DNA of 64,000 nucleotides, taken from Microvelia longipes (Eukaryota > Arthropoda > Insecta > Hemiptera > Veliidae). Shown here in pieces: positions 1 through 13,000 of the stretch. The first letter of the stretch is position 1. The number at the start of each line of letters is the position of its first letter. Made by a program: the position numbers and the translations under genes. Under the pieces are notes generated by a model. It was not told the DNA's origin, did no database searches, and worked only from the letters and a program-made list of their open reading frames with translations. Location of the stretch: contig JACMZG010001914.1 of assembly GCA_018340805.1 (NCBI GenBank), positions 2,046,058-2,110,057 of the forward strand, in the 5' to 3' direction.

Positions 1-1180
1 TAAAGGTATTTTATCTAATTCGGGTAGGGTTAATTTGGTCATATCTAAATCTGAATATCTCGGATCTAAATATGCCGGCCCGGATAAGGTCGCAGTTGTG
101 GGTCGTATTTTCCTCGTTCTGGTCGACATCAGGCCCAAGACTGACCTCTTACTGCCCCCAGTTAACCACCTCCAACACCCCCGACACTACCACTCTATTT
201 TATACCCTTTAAATATTTATTTCGAAATCGTTATTGTAATTGTGGAATTACAACAATAAATATTTGATATTGAATTTAATCAACGTATTGGTTAACTAAC
301 GCGCTTATTCAAGTGTTATTTTATAGGCCCTTATATTATTTATTAAGGTTTCCTCCTAACACTACGGTATTAAGGCTTTAAAATGCTTCAGTTGAACGTT
401 AGATTTATTTAATTTTCATAAATCTTCGAAATATCGTGTGCAAAATAACGTGCAAAAAAACAATCATGTGCAACATTTTTTCGTCTATTCGTGTATCAAC
501 TTCATTTAATAGGACAAAGTAAGGTTTCATGTATTTCCAGTAAATTACTGATGCTTTTAATTTTTTTCTGTAAATCACCGATGCTTCAAACAGTTTCGGG
601 ACAATTACCTATTATTTGGATCTGCTAGAGAAACTAAGCTTTAATTCAATAATATTTATTCTTGTTGTTTCTTACTTATTATAATATTTACTTTTAGTGA
701 ATATCAGAAAATGACGCTTAGTAAAGTTTGTTCGGATGGCGTGGAAGTGGAGGGGGAAGTGGTAGGGATCGATTCCGATTTGGCCATCCGATACTAAAAT
801 TTATGTATTAAAAAGGAACCTATTGTCTATGACAAATGTTTAGCATTGTCAACTCATGACATCGTCTTGAAAAAATACATTATTGAAACGAAATGTAAGG
901 ACTCTTATTGTAAAGTTGATGACAAGCTAAATTGATTGAGACTGTTTTTTTTTTATAAATACATTTATTATAATTATATTTATAATAAATCATTATTATT
1001 CAAACAAATTCAAGAATAAATGCCCCACAAAACTGTTTAAAGATTGAGATATTAAATGTAATAATAATAAAATTGTTTATTCCCACCAAAAGAAGATACA
1101 AAAATATATATTACAAATATATTTTTATGTTTTGGACTATTTTATATAGTCGTATGCATAAAAAATCAAGACTAAAAAGA
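1..1180. other. AT-rich stretch without a recognisable gene
   Basis: No reading frame here has recognisable protein character. At about 690-800 there is a fragment with 'CCGATTTGGCCATCCGA', a motif that recurs in reverse near 6060-6120 and in degraded form near 22360, so part of this stretch is dispersed repeat. The rest shows nothing I can name. Confidence 0.5.
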
Positions 1181-1190
1181 AAACAATCAC

Positions 1191-1410
1191 GACCCACTAT
1201 TGCTATTTTAAGTATAAACAATCACGACCACTATTGCTATTTTAGGTATAAACAATCACGACCACTATTGCTATTTTAAATATAAACAATCACGACCACT
1301 ATTGCTATTTTAAATATAAACAATCACGACCACTATTAAGTATAAACAATCACGACGACTATTTCTATTTTAAGTATAAACTATCACGACCACTATTGCT
1401 ATTGTTATTT
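1191..1410. repeat. Tandem array, 34-bp unit
   Basis: About six and a half head-to-tail copies of a 34-bp unit containing GACCACTATTGCTATTTTA and ending AACAATCAC. One unit is shortened to 26 bp. The short open frame running through it is a by-product of the repeat. Confidence 0.85.
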
Positions 1411-1553
1411 ACATCACTATCATGACCACTTAAATTTGTACGAATTATTTTCTAGTCAATCAATCTGTGGTCACCATTTTTTAGTCGATCAATCTGTGGT
1501 TACCATTGTGTTTTAGTCGATCATAATTTGCATGATTTGTACTATTGTGTGAA

Positions 1554-1750
1554 TATTACTTTTTCGATGTTTCATAATTAAACCAATAGGTCCCCTCTAG
1601 CAATAATATCTCTGTGCCCAAAAATGCTTCAAGTCTCTCAATGTTGTGAGATAGGATATGTACTCTTTGCTCCGCTAAGAGATAATAATATTTCTCGAGA
1701 AACCCCTTCAGTTGAATTTAGAATCATCACCAAAGTAACCTGAACACCTT
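1554..1750. mobile_element. MITE-like element, family A, copy 1
   Basis: Imperfect terminal inverted repeats: one end reads ATTACTTTTTCGATGTTTC and the other ends AAAGTAACCTGAACACC, and both continue inward into matching 'CCTCTAG..AATA' and 'TTTCTCGAG' blocks. No coding capacity. Copy 2 lies at 2114-2421 and relatives lie at 24661-25140. Confidence 0.5.
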
Positions 1751-1847
1751 TTTTTTCATTAATATATCAAACAATTTCATTAAGTTATACAATACAACTT
1801 TTATAATACAAAACAACACAACGTAGGAAAAGCCGACAAGAAATAAT

Positions 1848-2000
1848 TGATTTTAACCATAGAGATATATACTAGAGGGGGTATAATCTATCTCAATACT
1901 TTGAGAGGTCTGAAACATCTTTATGGGGCTCTTAGGGGCTCTGTGTAACCTCATTGAAACCTCCTTCAAGAGTAAGTTAAGGTTATAATAAATCAATTGA
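1848..2000. repeat. Half copy of MITE family A
   Basis: The block from CATAGAGATATATACTAGAG through GGGGCTCTTAGGGGCTCTG to AAGGTTATAATAAATC matches the reverse complement of the interior of copy 2 and matches 24710-24860 in the same orientation. It looks like a partial or rearranged copy. Confidence 0.45.
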
Positions 2001-2113
2001 TTTATTATAAATTGGCTTCCCGTACATTCTTTATGTTTTGATTTGTTTTATTTTACACTCTCCTATAAATAAGTAGTTATTTTGCACCGATTATATTGAT
2101 TGTATTTACAATC

Positions 2114-2421
2114 GAAGGTGGTCAGGTTACTTTTTTGATGTTTCACAATTTAACCTAGAGGGCCCCTCTAATAAAAATATCTCTATGATGTTAACCTTAT
2201 CACACACTTAAAGAAGGTTACAATATGGTTTTAGAGAGCCCCTAAAAGGTGTTTTAAGCCTCTTAACGTATTGAAATAGGTATGTCTCCCCCCATAGAAA
2301 GATATTTCTGTGAGCCCGACAATTCTGTTATCAGTTGATTACATTAGATCATAGAGATGTCTTTACTAGAGAGGCACTATAGCTTTAATTTGAAAAATAG
2401 AAAAGTAACCTGACCATCTTT
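2114..2421. mobile_element. MITE-like element, family A, copy 2
   Basis: The ends GAAGGTGGTCAGGTTACTTT and the reverse complement of AAAGTAACCTGACCATCTTT match, and the inverted repeat continues inward for about 75 bp imperfectly. Non-coding, about 308 bp. The target-site duplication is unclear. Confidence 0.6.
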
Positions 2422-2519
2422 AATTATTAAAATAATTAATAAGGCGAACAAAATTACAGTAAAAATTGTATAACAGATGATTTGTGTTTCTAATTAGTTG
2501 ATTGTGATATGTATTTTTA

Positions 2520-2590
2520 AGATTTGTGTGTCTGTTATCATCGCAGCTCCCTATGTGTTTATTGTAGAGAGATGTAGGTGCGAAACAGAG
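2520..2590 (-). repeat. Dispersed 'CTGGGAGCT' module, reversed copy
   Basis: TGTCTGTTATCATCGCAGCT followed by CCCTATGTGTTTATTG is the reverse complement of a module found at seven places in the window. The others are near 4527, 15625, 16660, 33690, 44300 and 46390. Confidence 0.55.
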
Positions 2591-2599
2591 TTGGGCTGA

Positions 2600-3688
2600 A
2601 ATATATAGCTACCAATAATTGATACGCTGCTTATATTGTGATATTCGCGATTCAAAGTCCGCTGCAGCGCCACCGTCGCTGATAAGAAATTGATAACGGA
2701 AGGTTGATCGTTGTTAAAGTCCTTATGGGAGTTTTTTGGTTTTTCTTATTTGTGACGATTATTTCTTTAAATTTTTTATCAAAGTGCTTTAATTTAATTA
2801 ATATTAGGGCGTATGAACTCAGTAGAATCACTATTTCGTTGAAAAATAGGGTTTTAATGGGTTGTCACGAGTATTTAAATTGAGTGACAAGAAAGTGAAA
2901 ATCACAATATAGTGTTTTCATTTAGTTATTGTTAATTAATGCTACTTTTAAATAATTTTAGTTTACACAAACACACAAAATTACCTTTTAATTGCATTAA
3001 ATTGTTTAAATTAGTTGTTACAGGTATTTAAATTAACTGATAACAAGCCGATTTTCACCGTAATGGTGTTTTAATTTATCAATCAATTTTTTTTACACAC
3101 TAAAATAATAAATAACTCAATAAATTCACGTTTTTGTAAAATGTTTGTTTAAATCATCCGTTTAGGTTTTATTATTTCTGAGTTAAATCGGACAAATCTA
3201 AGTCTGTAGTGATAAGAGCCTGATTCTATATTTATAATCCTGGAATAATCGAAGTATTTATCTATGAAATATTGGCCATTTTTTAGCACCGATGGTCGTT
3301 CTATTAATTTTTACCTCATTTATCACAAATTAACGAACAATAAAGGGATAAAAGAAGAATTTTCAACGGCTCCCATGCTAATCCTATGATAAAAAAAATT
3401 CGATCACCCTTTCGTTTGCCGCCATTGGTAGCCAACCTTACAAGCCATCTCTTTGAATCGCGAATAAAACTATTAGCCATTTTATTCTAGTTATTAAAAA
3501 TGTCTATACAAGTCTAGATTTTTGTCTTTCTTAGAGCGTTGTATGAGATACAACACAAAAATTTGATAACAAAAGTCCGGCACGTTCTGTTTATATTGTA
3601 ATCTGACGGTAAAAAGAGCACTGGGTTAGAGTTGTCCGAGTAAACATCATAAAGTTTACTGACTAATGTGAATTATTTATATTTATTA
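2600..3688. other. AT-rich stretch without a recognisable gene
   Basis: No coding frame of note. Short AT-rich direct repeats (TTTAAATTAGTTGT-like) occur, but nothing is assignable. Confidence 0.45.
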
Positions 3689-3970
3689 ATATAAATATAA
3701 ATCATTTGATACTACCGAGTTTTGCAAAACATGAATAGTTGACACAATATAATATTGGAGACACCTAGGAAATGTAACAAGCAAAATACAATGCTGCATG
3801 TAGGAACTGTTCCATCATTCGACATTACTGAAGTCTGGACATAATGTAATGTCTAGTCCCCTCTCTGTTTCATTTTGACTTATTTATCAGGGACATTCGA
3901 ATATCCAATGGTGGAACAGTTTGATAGAAAAGTATTTTGCTTGTAAGATTTCTAGGTGTCTCTCGGAGAG
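3689..3970. mobile_element. MITE-like element with GAGACACCTAGG ends (family B)
   Basis: Inverted ends GAGACACCTAGGAAATGTAA and the reverse complement of a block ending TTTCTAGGTGTCTCTC match, extending inward about 55 bp through ACAAGCAAAATACA and TGTTCCATCATT. The left flank, ATCATTTGATACTACCGAG, is repeated at 26460 beside another family copy, so the family unit is longer than the inverted repeat alone. Confidence 0.55.
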
Positions 3971-4517
3971 ATAATGAGCATTTTCAGTATCTATTCAAAC
4001 CTGACCTTAACCTTTTATAGATTAGCAATTATAATTATCTAAAAATATTTATCAAAAAATTGTTAGACTTTCCATTTACCTACCGATGACTTAATTCGAT
4101 AACAGATACATTTTCTATTGCGTTGTCCCTAAAAAGTGTAATTATTTAGGGGTTAGTATCGAGTTAAGGGAGTAATCATATCTGTACGGACATGTAAGGG
4201 GAAATCGATTCAGGCGGCCTTGGCGTCAGAGCGAGGAGCCGCTAGGCAAATATTTTCGGCTCTCCCCGTGTAAAATAACACGCTAACTTAAATAACAAAC
4301 AACCTGACCTTTCCGATTTTTCCAACCTCGGAGGGAAAACGGAATTAATTATTAAACTTTATATTTATTGGGAGAGTGATTTTGAAACTGACCTTAAGGT
4401 TTTATCCGATTGGAATTTAATTTTATCGTGGAAATAATATTAGGACGGGCGTTATCTTTGCTTCTGTCGCCTCATAATAGACGCTTCAGTGGCTTTTTAT
4501 TTTTCTTCATGTATACC

Positions 4518-4590
4518 TTGTTTGTGTGTCTGTTATCATCATAGCTCCCTATGTGTTTATTGTAGAGAGATGTAACTAGGTGCGAAAATT
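4518..4590 (-). repeat. Dispersed 'CTGGGAGCT' module, second reversed copy
   Basis: GTGTGTCTGTTATCATCATA and CTATGTGTTTATTGTAGAGA closely repeat the 2520-2590 block. Confidence 0.5.
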
Positions 4591-4827
4591 GATTTTTAGG
4601 TCTACTTCCTGCACTTACTACTACTGCATTCCACAAAATACTTTTTATATGATGTCATCAACTGTAAATAATGATTCAGCAAAAAAATTTGGAAATATCT
4701 AGAAATACGGAAATATATTAATGTAAAATATGGCACGCATAAAGTTTAACACATGAATTTTCCTCATTAGTTCAATTTTTATCAAATGCCACGAAGACGC
4801 TTTTTAAAGAATCATTTAACATTAGAA

Positions 4828-5015
4828 AAATACGGGCCTTCGGCCCGTAGCCGCTACGCGGTCTCGGCGCTTCGCGCCTCGTCCGCTTCGCGGCCACATT
4901 GTTGTTGTATGTATTATGTATGGTTTCATTATCGTTTCTTGTTACATGGCATTTTGCCACGTATTTAGCGAATTTTCATAGCCTCGTTTCACAGGCCCGC
5001 TTCGCGGGCCTGACA
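4828..5015. repeat. GC-rich hairpin cluster
   Basis: Several short perfect palindromes lie side by side in otherwise AT-rich DNA: GGGCCTTCGGCCC, GGCGCTTCGCGCC and CAGGCCCGCTTCGCGGGCCT. Most have a CTTCG-type loop. Open frames cross the block on both strands, which is usual for symmetric DNA, and neither looks like a real protein. Confidence 0.6.
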
Positions 5016-5399
5016 GGCTTTGTCTCAAATTTGATTTTATTAATCCTCTATATTAATAGTGAGCAATGATATTACAGTTAACAAGCAATGTAAAAAGAAT
5101 AAGTATATTTAAATACATAACTAATACGTTTTTTTATAGAGGTATAAAGAATACAAGGAAAAAATCCACACGTAGCAACTGTTGGAGTAACCTTGTATAA
5201 AGGGTAAGAAAAGATTATAGTTTCATCTTTCATCAGTTTTAGTTATCGTCCACCATACAAAGGGCATTAACTCTTAAATACGTTTATGATTGTTTATGCA
5301 ATTTAAAGAAAAATGTCAAACTTTTTTTTGTAAACAAATTGTTTATTTGAGTATAATCTTTAGGTTGATAAAATATATTCATTATTTTTTAAAATAAAA

Positions 5400-5860
5400 A
5401 TACCGTTTTCGTCACTTAGGATTGTCCGATTGAGCTGAAACCGGTCGCAATCGTTTTAGAATGACTTCAACTATGTAAAGACTACCTCGAGGTTTTTCCT
5501 CTTTACAGGCCTGCTTAGCTCGGCGTGGATCAGTGAAAGCCATTTTTGTCCTGTCTCTCTGGGACAGTAGGCTAACCAGGATGGAGCAAGAGGTAGAGGC
5601 CCCTCTTTTTATACGATATCCCCACCCTCTAACACTACTGAACCAACAGATATCGTACGAGTCTTTGACCTAGACGTATACATATATACAACATTATATA
5701 TATATGTATACTGTTTGCGCCATTTGTGATGGTTCGATTGAGCTGAAATTGGTCTTAATCGATTCAGCTAGCCGTCTACCTAAATATAAAATACCTTGTT
5801 TTAAAGCCATTTCAAGTTTCAAAAAATTTTTTTTTTCATGACGTCATAACTTTGGTTGAT
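5400..5860. repeat. Dispersed repeat with two 'CGATTGAGCTGAAA' blocks
   Basis: CGATTGAGCTGAAACCGGTC near 5427 and CGATTGAGCTGAAATTGGTC near 5732 repeat each other about 305 bp apart. The same phrase style (CTGAATCGAATGAAACCGGT) occurs at 14502 and 14650. Between them is a run of TATATA. No gene is seen. Confidence 0.45.
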
Positions 5861-6689
5861 GACGTCATAATGTTTTATAAACAATAGGCCTCGTAACCTC
5901 CACACATCTCGCGATTTGCAAAGTTTCGTTTCAATTTGAGAACGCCTTCAAGAGTTATCGTTCGCCATACGAAAGGGTAGAAACTCTTACATACATATAT
6001 ATATATACATATATATATATATACATATATATATAAACTTTTTGAGACATATATTTTTGTTATCAGGGAGCCAATAGGAACCGATTCCACTCACTTCCAC
6101 CCTCAACTTCCGCCATCCGAACAACCTCATAAGCGTCATTTTCATAATGAAAATTCGCTAAAAAGGGTACGGGGTACCTCGTAACCAGTGGCGGTATTAG
6201 AGCCCAATCCTGGGGGTAACCTTATAAAAAATTTATGCGACCGGGGGGGGAAGATGTTACCAAGCCGTGCGTCCTATATTACATAAACGATAATTAAAAC
6301 CTTCATGATCCGTTTCTGTTTAATGAATGATTATAATTTTACATTAAATGAAAACAGTATAAATAATAATTTATGTTTTTGCAACAGGGGGGGGGGGAGG
6401 GCAAAAAGACGTATTACGAATTTAAAAAATTTAAAAAAGATCTTGCTTCGCTTGCTGGTATTAGTATGAATTTAAGGAAAAGGGTTACTGTTTTGGAGAT
6501 ACCGCAACACGTAGAACCACTAATGTTTTTATTAAACATGGTACCAGTTGGACATCTAATGACGCACTCGCTGACGTTCGTTCAATTAATAGTAATACGT
6601 TGCAACAGAAAAAATCGTCAACAATTTGAAACAAATTTATAAAAATTAAAAATCGTTTGTTTGCGCACAAGATTATGGTCAATACAATA

Positions 6690-7185
6690 GATCAATAGTC
6701 CAAAAATAAGGCTAACTTCGCTATCTAAATTGAAAAGCATTTAATAATAAAAGGGCTGGCTTTGCTCGCTAGAATTTTTATGTTCATAATGATGCATGGA
6801 AATTAGAGGCTCGGTTTGCTGGCTAGATTGCTAAAATATAAAATTATGTTCATCAAAAAGGGCTCGCTTCTCTTGCTAGATTGCTATGAATATACATCCA
6901 AGTATATTCAAAAAGACGCGCTCCGCTCGCACAATTGCTAAAATATAGAATAAGGGGTATCAAAAAAGGGCTCGTTTCGCTCGCTAGATTGGTATGAATA
7001 TTATGCGTGCATTTAGAAAAACAGGCTCGCTTCTGTAAGTTTAAAAATTATCTATATTAATGGGAAATCGCTTCGCTAGCTGGATTGCGATAAATATATA
7101 TGCAAAATAGGCAAAAAGGCTCGCTTCGCTTATTAATTTTTTTTTCAATTGCTATAACTACACATGCACAACGTTCACTTCGCTC
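6690..7185. repeat. Imperfect array of 'GGCTCGCTTCGCTCGCTAG' blocks
   Basis: A GC-rich core related to CTCGCTTCGCTCGCTAGATTG recurs roughly every 60-70 bp, separated by AT-rich spacers containing ATGAATAT. At least seven cores are visible. They resemble the single cores at 7577, 7645, 16083, 44147 and 63975. Confidence 0.6.
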
Positions 7186-7242
7186 GCAAATTTTTTAATA
7201 TGCCTAATTTTATTGCAGCCTTTTTCTATAAACTTAGGCATA

Positions 7243-7545
7243 TCCAAAAATTCTGGCACGCTGGTCCGCATGTCAGACGTATTCCCATTGGAATGCATGT
7301 TTCCGTGCTTAACAATCACTTGCTTAAGGTTCCGGTTTATGCTTCATAACTTGAGCAGTTATCAAGCACTATTCGTAAATGATTTTTTCTGTATTTTTCA
7401 AAGGAAATAAGCACAATTATCCTGTTGGCTATGCAAAATTATGCCTCTAAAATTGACATTGCATACCATTATTAGCACTATTTTAATGCTTAGTTGGTTT
7501 CTTTAAAGTTTTTAGCATTTCCTTTGAAAAATATAGAAAAAAATC
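7243..7545. mobile_element. Fold-back element, degraded copy
   Basis: The left arm (TTCTGGCACGCTGGTCCGCA, TGCATGTTTCCGTGC, TTTTTCAAAGGAAAT) matches the left arm of the fold-back at 14931-15588. After the centre only the start of the right arm remains (GCATTTCCTTTGAAAAATA), so the right arm is truncated. Confidence 0.6.
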
Positions 7546-8440
7546 GAGTACGGGGTACCTCGGAACTTTTCCTCACCCTTCGGACTCGCTTCGCTCGTCC
7601 TTAGAATAGGATAGTTAATAAATGGCCTAGGGTTTTTAAAATTCGGTCTCGCTTCGCTCGTCCTCACAATAGGGTGGTTACCAGTAATTTTTTAACAAAA
7701 ACACATTTTTCAAAGTAAATAATGGCGGCTTGATATCACTTCAGTATTTAAGCATATTTTTTTCGTTTATTTTTCACAAACAATAATTTAATTATTATAA
7801 AAAAGCATACAAGAAGGTTAAACTTCGCATAATCTTAAATGAGAAAAAGTTCCGATTTTTACTCAGTTTTATTAAACTATTTGAATTTTTGGCGGAAATT
7901 TGTAACCTTGACAAATGTAAACAAACTTTTACGTTTAACAAAAGTTTCGCACAAATTAATAATTAAATTCGCTTATAACTAATTAGTAGATTTTAATCGG
8001 AGTTTTTTATATTTGTTCCTACTTTTTTTGCGATTCCAACGACGTGTTATATGTCAAAAACATGTGTATACTTTTGGTATTATTAAGCGTAAAAATTTTA
8101 AATTTCAAAAGTAAATAATTTCAAAATAGCGACCAAAATAAAAACGAAATTCGAAAGATTTGTTTGTCATATTGAGAGGTATATTTCTGCCAAATTTCAA
8201 GTTCATCGGGTCATTTTTCGATTTTTTACGATTTTTTAAAATTTGCTGACTGAGCAAATAGGGTTAATGGTGACATAAAATTTTGATATTCCGGGCAGCA
8301 CAACTAGACTCAAAGACTGATTTTTAGCGAATTTCCTTTGGAAATTCGCCTAATGGGATAGGCGTCATGGCGGAATTTGAACCTCGGACCACGACACAAA
8401 TCCGTTTCAGAGGTCCCTAATGACGAAAAATAAGTTTCGC

Positions 8441-8445
<5 letters not shown>
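7546..8445. repeat. Dispersed repeat remnants with CGGACTCGCTTCGCTCGTCC
   Basis: Two copies of the GACTCGCTTCGCTCGTCCT core (near 7581 and 7647) are followed by AT-rich DNA resembling 16139-16862: GTTCATCGGGTCATTTTTCG and GGGTTAATGGTGACATAAAA, then the GAATTTCCTTTGGAAATTCG block also seen in altered form at 22825. No gene is seen. Confidence 0.5.
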
Positions 8446-8446
<1 letters not shown>

Positions 8447-8494
<48 letters not shown>

Positions 8495-8503
8495 ATATAT
8501 TAT

Positions 8504-8550
<47 letters not shown>

Positions 8551-8553
8551 ATA

Positions 8554-8638
<85 letters not shown>
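8447..8638. repeat. AT microsatellite
   Basis: About 190 bp of nearly pure alternating AT broken by single TAAT interruptions. It lies immediately upstream of the LINE. Confidence 0.95.
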
Positions 8639-8639
<1 letters not shown>

Positions 8640-8943
8640 CTCAGTATGCTCTTGTCTCGTTACGGTAACATCTAGTTGTCTATTTTAATCAGACTAGTTT
8701 TTTCCCTATAACTTGTAAATAGTAATATTATTGATTATAATACTAATTTATATCAATATCTTGATTTCATTTAGTTGTACTGACTTTTAATCTTTTTATT
8801 ACTTTTATTTATATTTAAAATTTCATTTGATTTATAAATTTTTTTCAAACGTTATATTTATTTTTAAATTAATTAATTTAATTAATTAATTTGTTGCTAC
8901 ATTTAAAATTATCATATACCGTCTAAAAGTTTTTAGCTTAATA

Positions 8944-9996
8944 ATGGCTAAATGTGCTATTTGTGTCAAAGAGGTTTCTTTAGAAGAAGCTATAGTATGT
9001 TTTTCGTGCAACCAGCACTTTCATTTTACCTGCACTAACATGAGAGAGGTTAATTTCAGAAAGCTGTCTAAAGAGGAGAGGGGTAAGCTTAAATGTGCTA
9101 AGTGCAAGGGACAGTCTAGTTCAAGTTCCCCTACCCCCGGAACCCCTGACATTGAAGTAAAAACTTTAGATGAGCTCAAAAAATTTATTGATAATTATTT
9201 AAAAAATGCAGTTGAAAAAATAGAAAAAAGCATAGCCAGCATGAAAGACACATTAAAACCTGATTTCGATGCTTTCATTAAGAATATTGATGAAACTATC
9301 AACAACAAAATTTCTGATAAAATCAAGGAAAAATTTCAAGATGATAGTTTTATTCAAACTGTTAATGGTCTAATAAAAGAAAATTCAACGTTAAAAGATG
9401 AAATTAGAAATCTAAACCAAAATGTTCAGATATTAAAAGATGAGATCAAAGAATTAAAGGGAGAAGTTAACACTTCAAAATATGAAGTTGTTCATCTTTC
9501 TCAATATTCCCGAATGGATAATATAATTATCGATGGAATTCAAGATACTCCGAATGAATCTCTTTTAGACGTAGCTAAGCAAACTGCGCAAGCATTAAAT
9601 ATTACTACGTTTAGTGATCAGGATATAAGTGTAATTCACCGACTAAAACCAAAGACCGGAAGTCCTAAGTTTGCCAGTCCTATTATTATTAAGTTTGCCA
9701 GGAGGATAAATAAAGTAGAATGGCTGAATAAGTTTAAGGCTCTTTCACGATCAGATCCAAATGCAGTTGGCATATCAAGTCATTTAATTAACAAGAACCT
9801 ACAGGAGAGCAGAGTCGTTTTGAAAGAAGATTTGTCATTCTATAAAAGACAATTACTGGCTCAGGCTAAAAAGTTCTGCCAAGAAAATAAGTATGCTTAT
9901 TTTTGGGTCAACAACGGCAAAATACTGATTCGCAAAGACGCCAATTCAAATGCTATTTTAATTAAATCACCAGAAGATCTGCAAAAACTGCTATAA
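8944..9996 (+). CDS. LINE ORF1 protein: PHD finger, coiled coil, FP-like domain
   Basis: A 350-residue intact frame starting at ATG (context TTAATAATGG). Residues 4-54 hold a Cys4-His-Cys3 pattern (C4, C7, C19, C22, H27, C30, C51, C54) typical of a PHD finger. Residues about 75-185 are charged and heptad-like (KENSTLKDEIRNLNQ), predicting a coiled coil. Residues about 185-350 resemble the FP-type C-terminal domain found in ORF1 of many insect LINEs, with the phrases YSRMDNIIIDGI, VIHRLK and PIIIKF. By analogy it binds and packages element RNA as a multimer. The following ORF2 begins close downstream, as in a bicistronic LINE mRNA. The assignment rests on motif recognition only. Confidence 0.85.
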   Translation: MAKCAICVKEVSLEEAIVCFSCNQHFHFTCTNMREVNFRKLSKEERGKLKCAKCKGQSSSSSPTPGTPDIEVKTLDELKKFIDNYLKNAVEKIEKSIASMKDTLKPDFDAFIKNIDETINNKISDKIKEKFQDDSFIQTVNGLIKENSTLKDEIRNLNQNVQILKDEIKELKGEVNTSKYEVVHLSQYSRMDNIIIDGIQDTPNESLLDVAKQTAQALNITTFSDQDISVIHRLKPKTGSPKFASPIIIKFARRINKVEWLNKFKALSRSDPNAVGISSHLINKNLQESRVVLKEDLSFYKRQLLAQAKKFCQENKYAYFWVNNGKILIRKDANSNAILIKSPEDLQKLL

Positions 9997-10019
9997 TAGT
10001 AAATTATTTTGATTTATTT

Positions 10020-13000
10020 TTTATTATTTTTTTACAAAAGTTCATAATAATACTCAAAATTTATTAAGTAGTTTAGGTAAATTATCTGTTACAACCAATG
10101 TTGTTGACTTTGATATTAGTGTTTACAAAAATAACTTTTTTAATATCTTGCACACAAATATTAGAAGTGTAGGCAGAAATCTTATTAATTTAGAAGTTCT
10201 ACTACAATCTGTTAACTGTCATATTGACATTATAGTAGTGACCGAGGCACAGTTTAGACATTTCAGCTCTTCATACAATCTGGACGGATATACTGCTTAC
10301 TATGACACAGGTACCACAAGAATGACGGAGTTATCGTTTATTGTATAAATGGTTTAGGAGTGAAAAATACTATAAATAAACCCATAAAAGATTGCAATAG
10401 TATAATGGTACAAGTGAATAAGATGGGACATACATTTAATATTATCGGAATATATAGAACTTGGGATATAAAAGTTGAAGATTACTTACTTAATTTAGAA
10501 AATTTGCTCAAATCCCGGCAATTAAATAATATGAATGAAATTGACGTAATAGTTGGTGACATAAACATTGACTTACTAAAAAAAGACTTAAATACTAACA
10601 ACTATCTTAATATTGTCAACGAGCATGGATATGAAAGTTTAATTAACATGATAACCAGAGAACAAGGCGAAGATACGCCATCGTGTTTAGATCATATTAT
10701 GATTAAATCCTCCTATCAAAATGATAAATATAGTTTCAATCCCTTCATCTTAAATCATAAAATAACAGATCACAATCCTATAGGGATCTCAATAGATTTT
10801 AAATTACCGCCTGTTAAAAATCCAGACATAGAATATAAAAAAGTTAAAGAGGAAAGACTTAACTCACTGCTAAGTACTATTTTGTGGGACCACCTTTACA
10901 CATTAAAAAATGTCGATGCAGCAACTGAATATTTTATCAACAAAATTACTTCTTCCATAAAAGACTCGACTGAGACATGTAGATTAAAAATATCAAATAA
11001 GAACACCATTCTTAAACCGTGGATCACTAAAGCCATATTGCAATCTATTAGAAATAGAGAAAAAATGCGATTAACTTTAAAAAAACAACCTTTCAATGTA
11101 GAGCTCAAGAATAAGTATACTAAATATAAAAATCATGTTAGCAAATTAATTAAAAAATCTCACGCTTTATATTTAAAATCCCAATTGGAAGATGCCTGTG
11201 GTGATTCCAAAAAAACATGGAATGTTATAAATAAATCTCTAAAAAGAAAACAAATAGATTCCGGTGAAATAAACTCTCTTAATATTAACAATGAAATCAT
11301 TACTTCTAAAAAATCTATCGCTAAAAAATTAAATAAACATTTTAATGAGGTGGGATATTCTCTTGCTACAAAGAAAATAAATTCATGTAAATGTTTCAGA
11401 AATAAAACATACACTAAAAGTTTTCAAAATAATAATATTAATGTTATACAAAATATAAGTGTAACATCTAGTGAAATTGAAACTTATATAAAAGAACTAA
11501 ACCCGACTGCTCTCCTGGTTTTGATCAAATCAAGTCGCAGTACATTAAAACCAATAGGGCTAACTTAATTGAACCCATACGATATATATGCAACCTCTCT
11601 TTAGATCAAGGCGTCTTCCCTAATATATTCAAAGAAGCAGTAATTATCCCTCTTCATAAAGGTGGCGATAAAAGTGATCCCAATAATTACAGGCCAATAT
11701 CTTTGATCTCTAATGTCGCAAAGATATTAGAAAAATGCATGAAAAATAGAGTTGTAAAATTTTTTACTGATGAAAAATTATTAACTGAGCAACAATTTGG
11801 CTACATAACGGGTAAAAGTACTGATGACGCTATAAACAAACTGACAGACTACGTATACAAAGATCTTGACTCTAATATGAAATCTATCGCTATTTTTATC
11901 GACCTTAAAAAGGCATTCGATACTGTGTCTCACTCACTGATTCTGCAGAAACTAAAATCAATGGGCATTACCGGAACCTACTATAAATGGTTTGAAAGTT
12001 ACCTATATGAGAGAAAGCAAAGATTAAAAATAGGTAACGAGTTAAGTGAGCCTCTCTATATGACCTTTGGACTGCCTCAAGGAACTTGTATCGCCCCCGT
12101 GGCCTTTTTGGCTTATATAAATGACTTAAGTTCATTAAAACCATTCGACGCATTCAGTGAATGCGTTTTGTTTGTTGACGATTGTACACTTTACTACAGA
12201 GGACATGACTGGACTACTGTTTACCGAAACGCTAGTAGAGGACTGACAATAGTTAAAAAATGGTTGGATGAAAATTTATTAACTTTAAATACCGACAAAA
12301 CTAAATATTTAACTTTTTCAATGGACGCTCGGGGACAACCCAATAACAATTTAAAATTAAAATTACATGACTGTGAGTGTACAAACCTGACTTATAACTG
12401 CAAATGCACAAATATCATTGATAAAGTTTCTTGTATAAAATACTTAGGGGTAACAGTTGATCAAAATCTTAACTGGAAAGAACAAATCGCAATTCTTTCA
12501 AATAAATTAAGGAAACTTGTTTATAATTTTGTTTGTTTACGACGCTTTGCTGATCAGGCCACTCTAAAAACAGTTTACTACGCGCTGGTACAATCAATTA
12601 TAACTTACGGACTGACTGCATACGGGACCGCTGCAACTACAAACTTAGAACCGATCCGGATATTGCAAAAAAAAAAATTATAAAAATTTGCCTAAAAGTC
12701 CCTAATTTGTATTCGTCAGACAAATGCTTCGCTGACTTTCAAGTAATGCCTATTGATGTACTTTTTGACAGATCAGTTCTATTAAAATATTTTGACCAAC
12801 ACAAAGACTTAGTTGACCATCATTACGATACAAGACAGAAATCTAATAAACTTGTGACAGCTCCTCACTGTAATACGACCAAACGACAGTCCTCTTTCGC
12901 TTACATCGCTCCTCTACTTTATAACCAAATGCCTGCCTATCTTAAACTCTTGACGGACAAAAATAAATTTAAGTCACTTCTAAACAAACATCTTGTCAAA

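Noticed and set aside
4772..4968. Opposed frames across the GC-rich hairpins
   Set aside because: Open on both strands because the DNA is near-palindromic; no protein character outside the hairpins.
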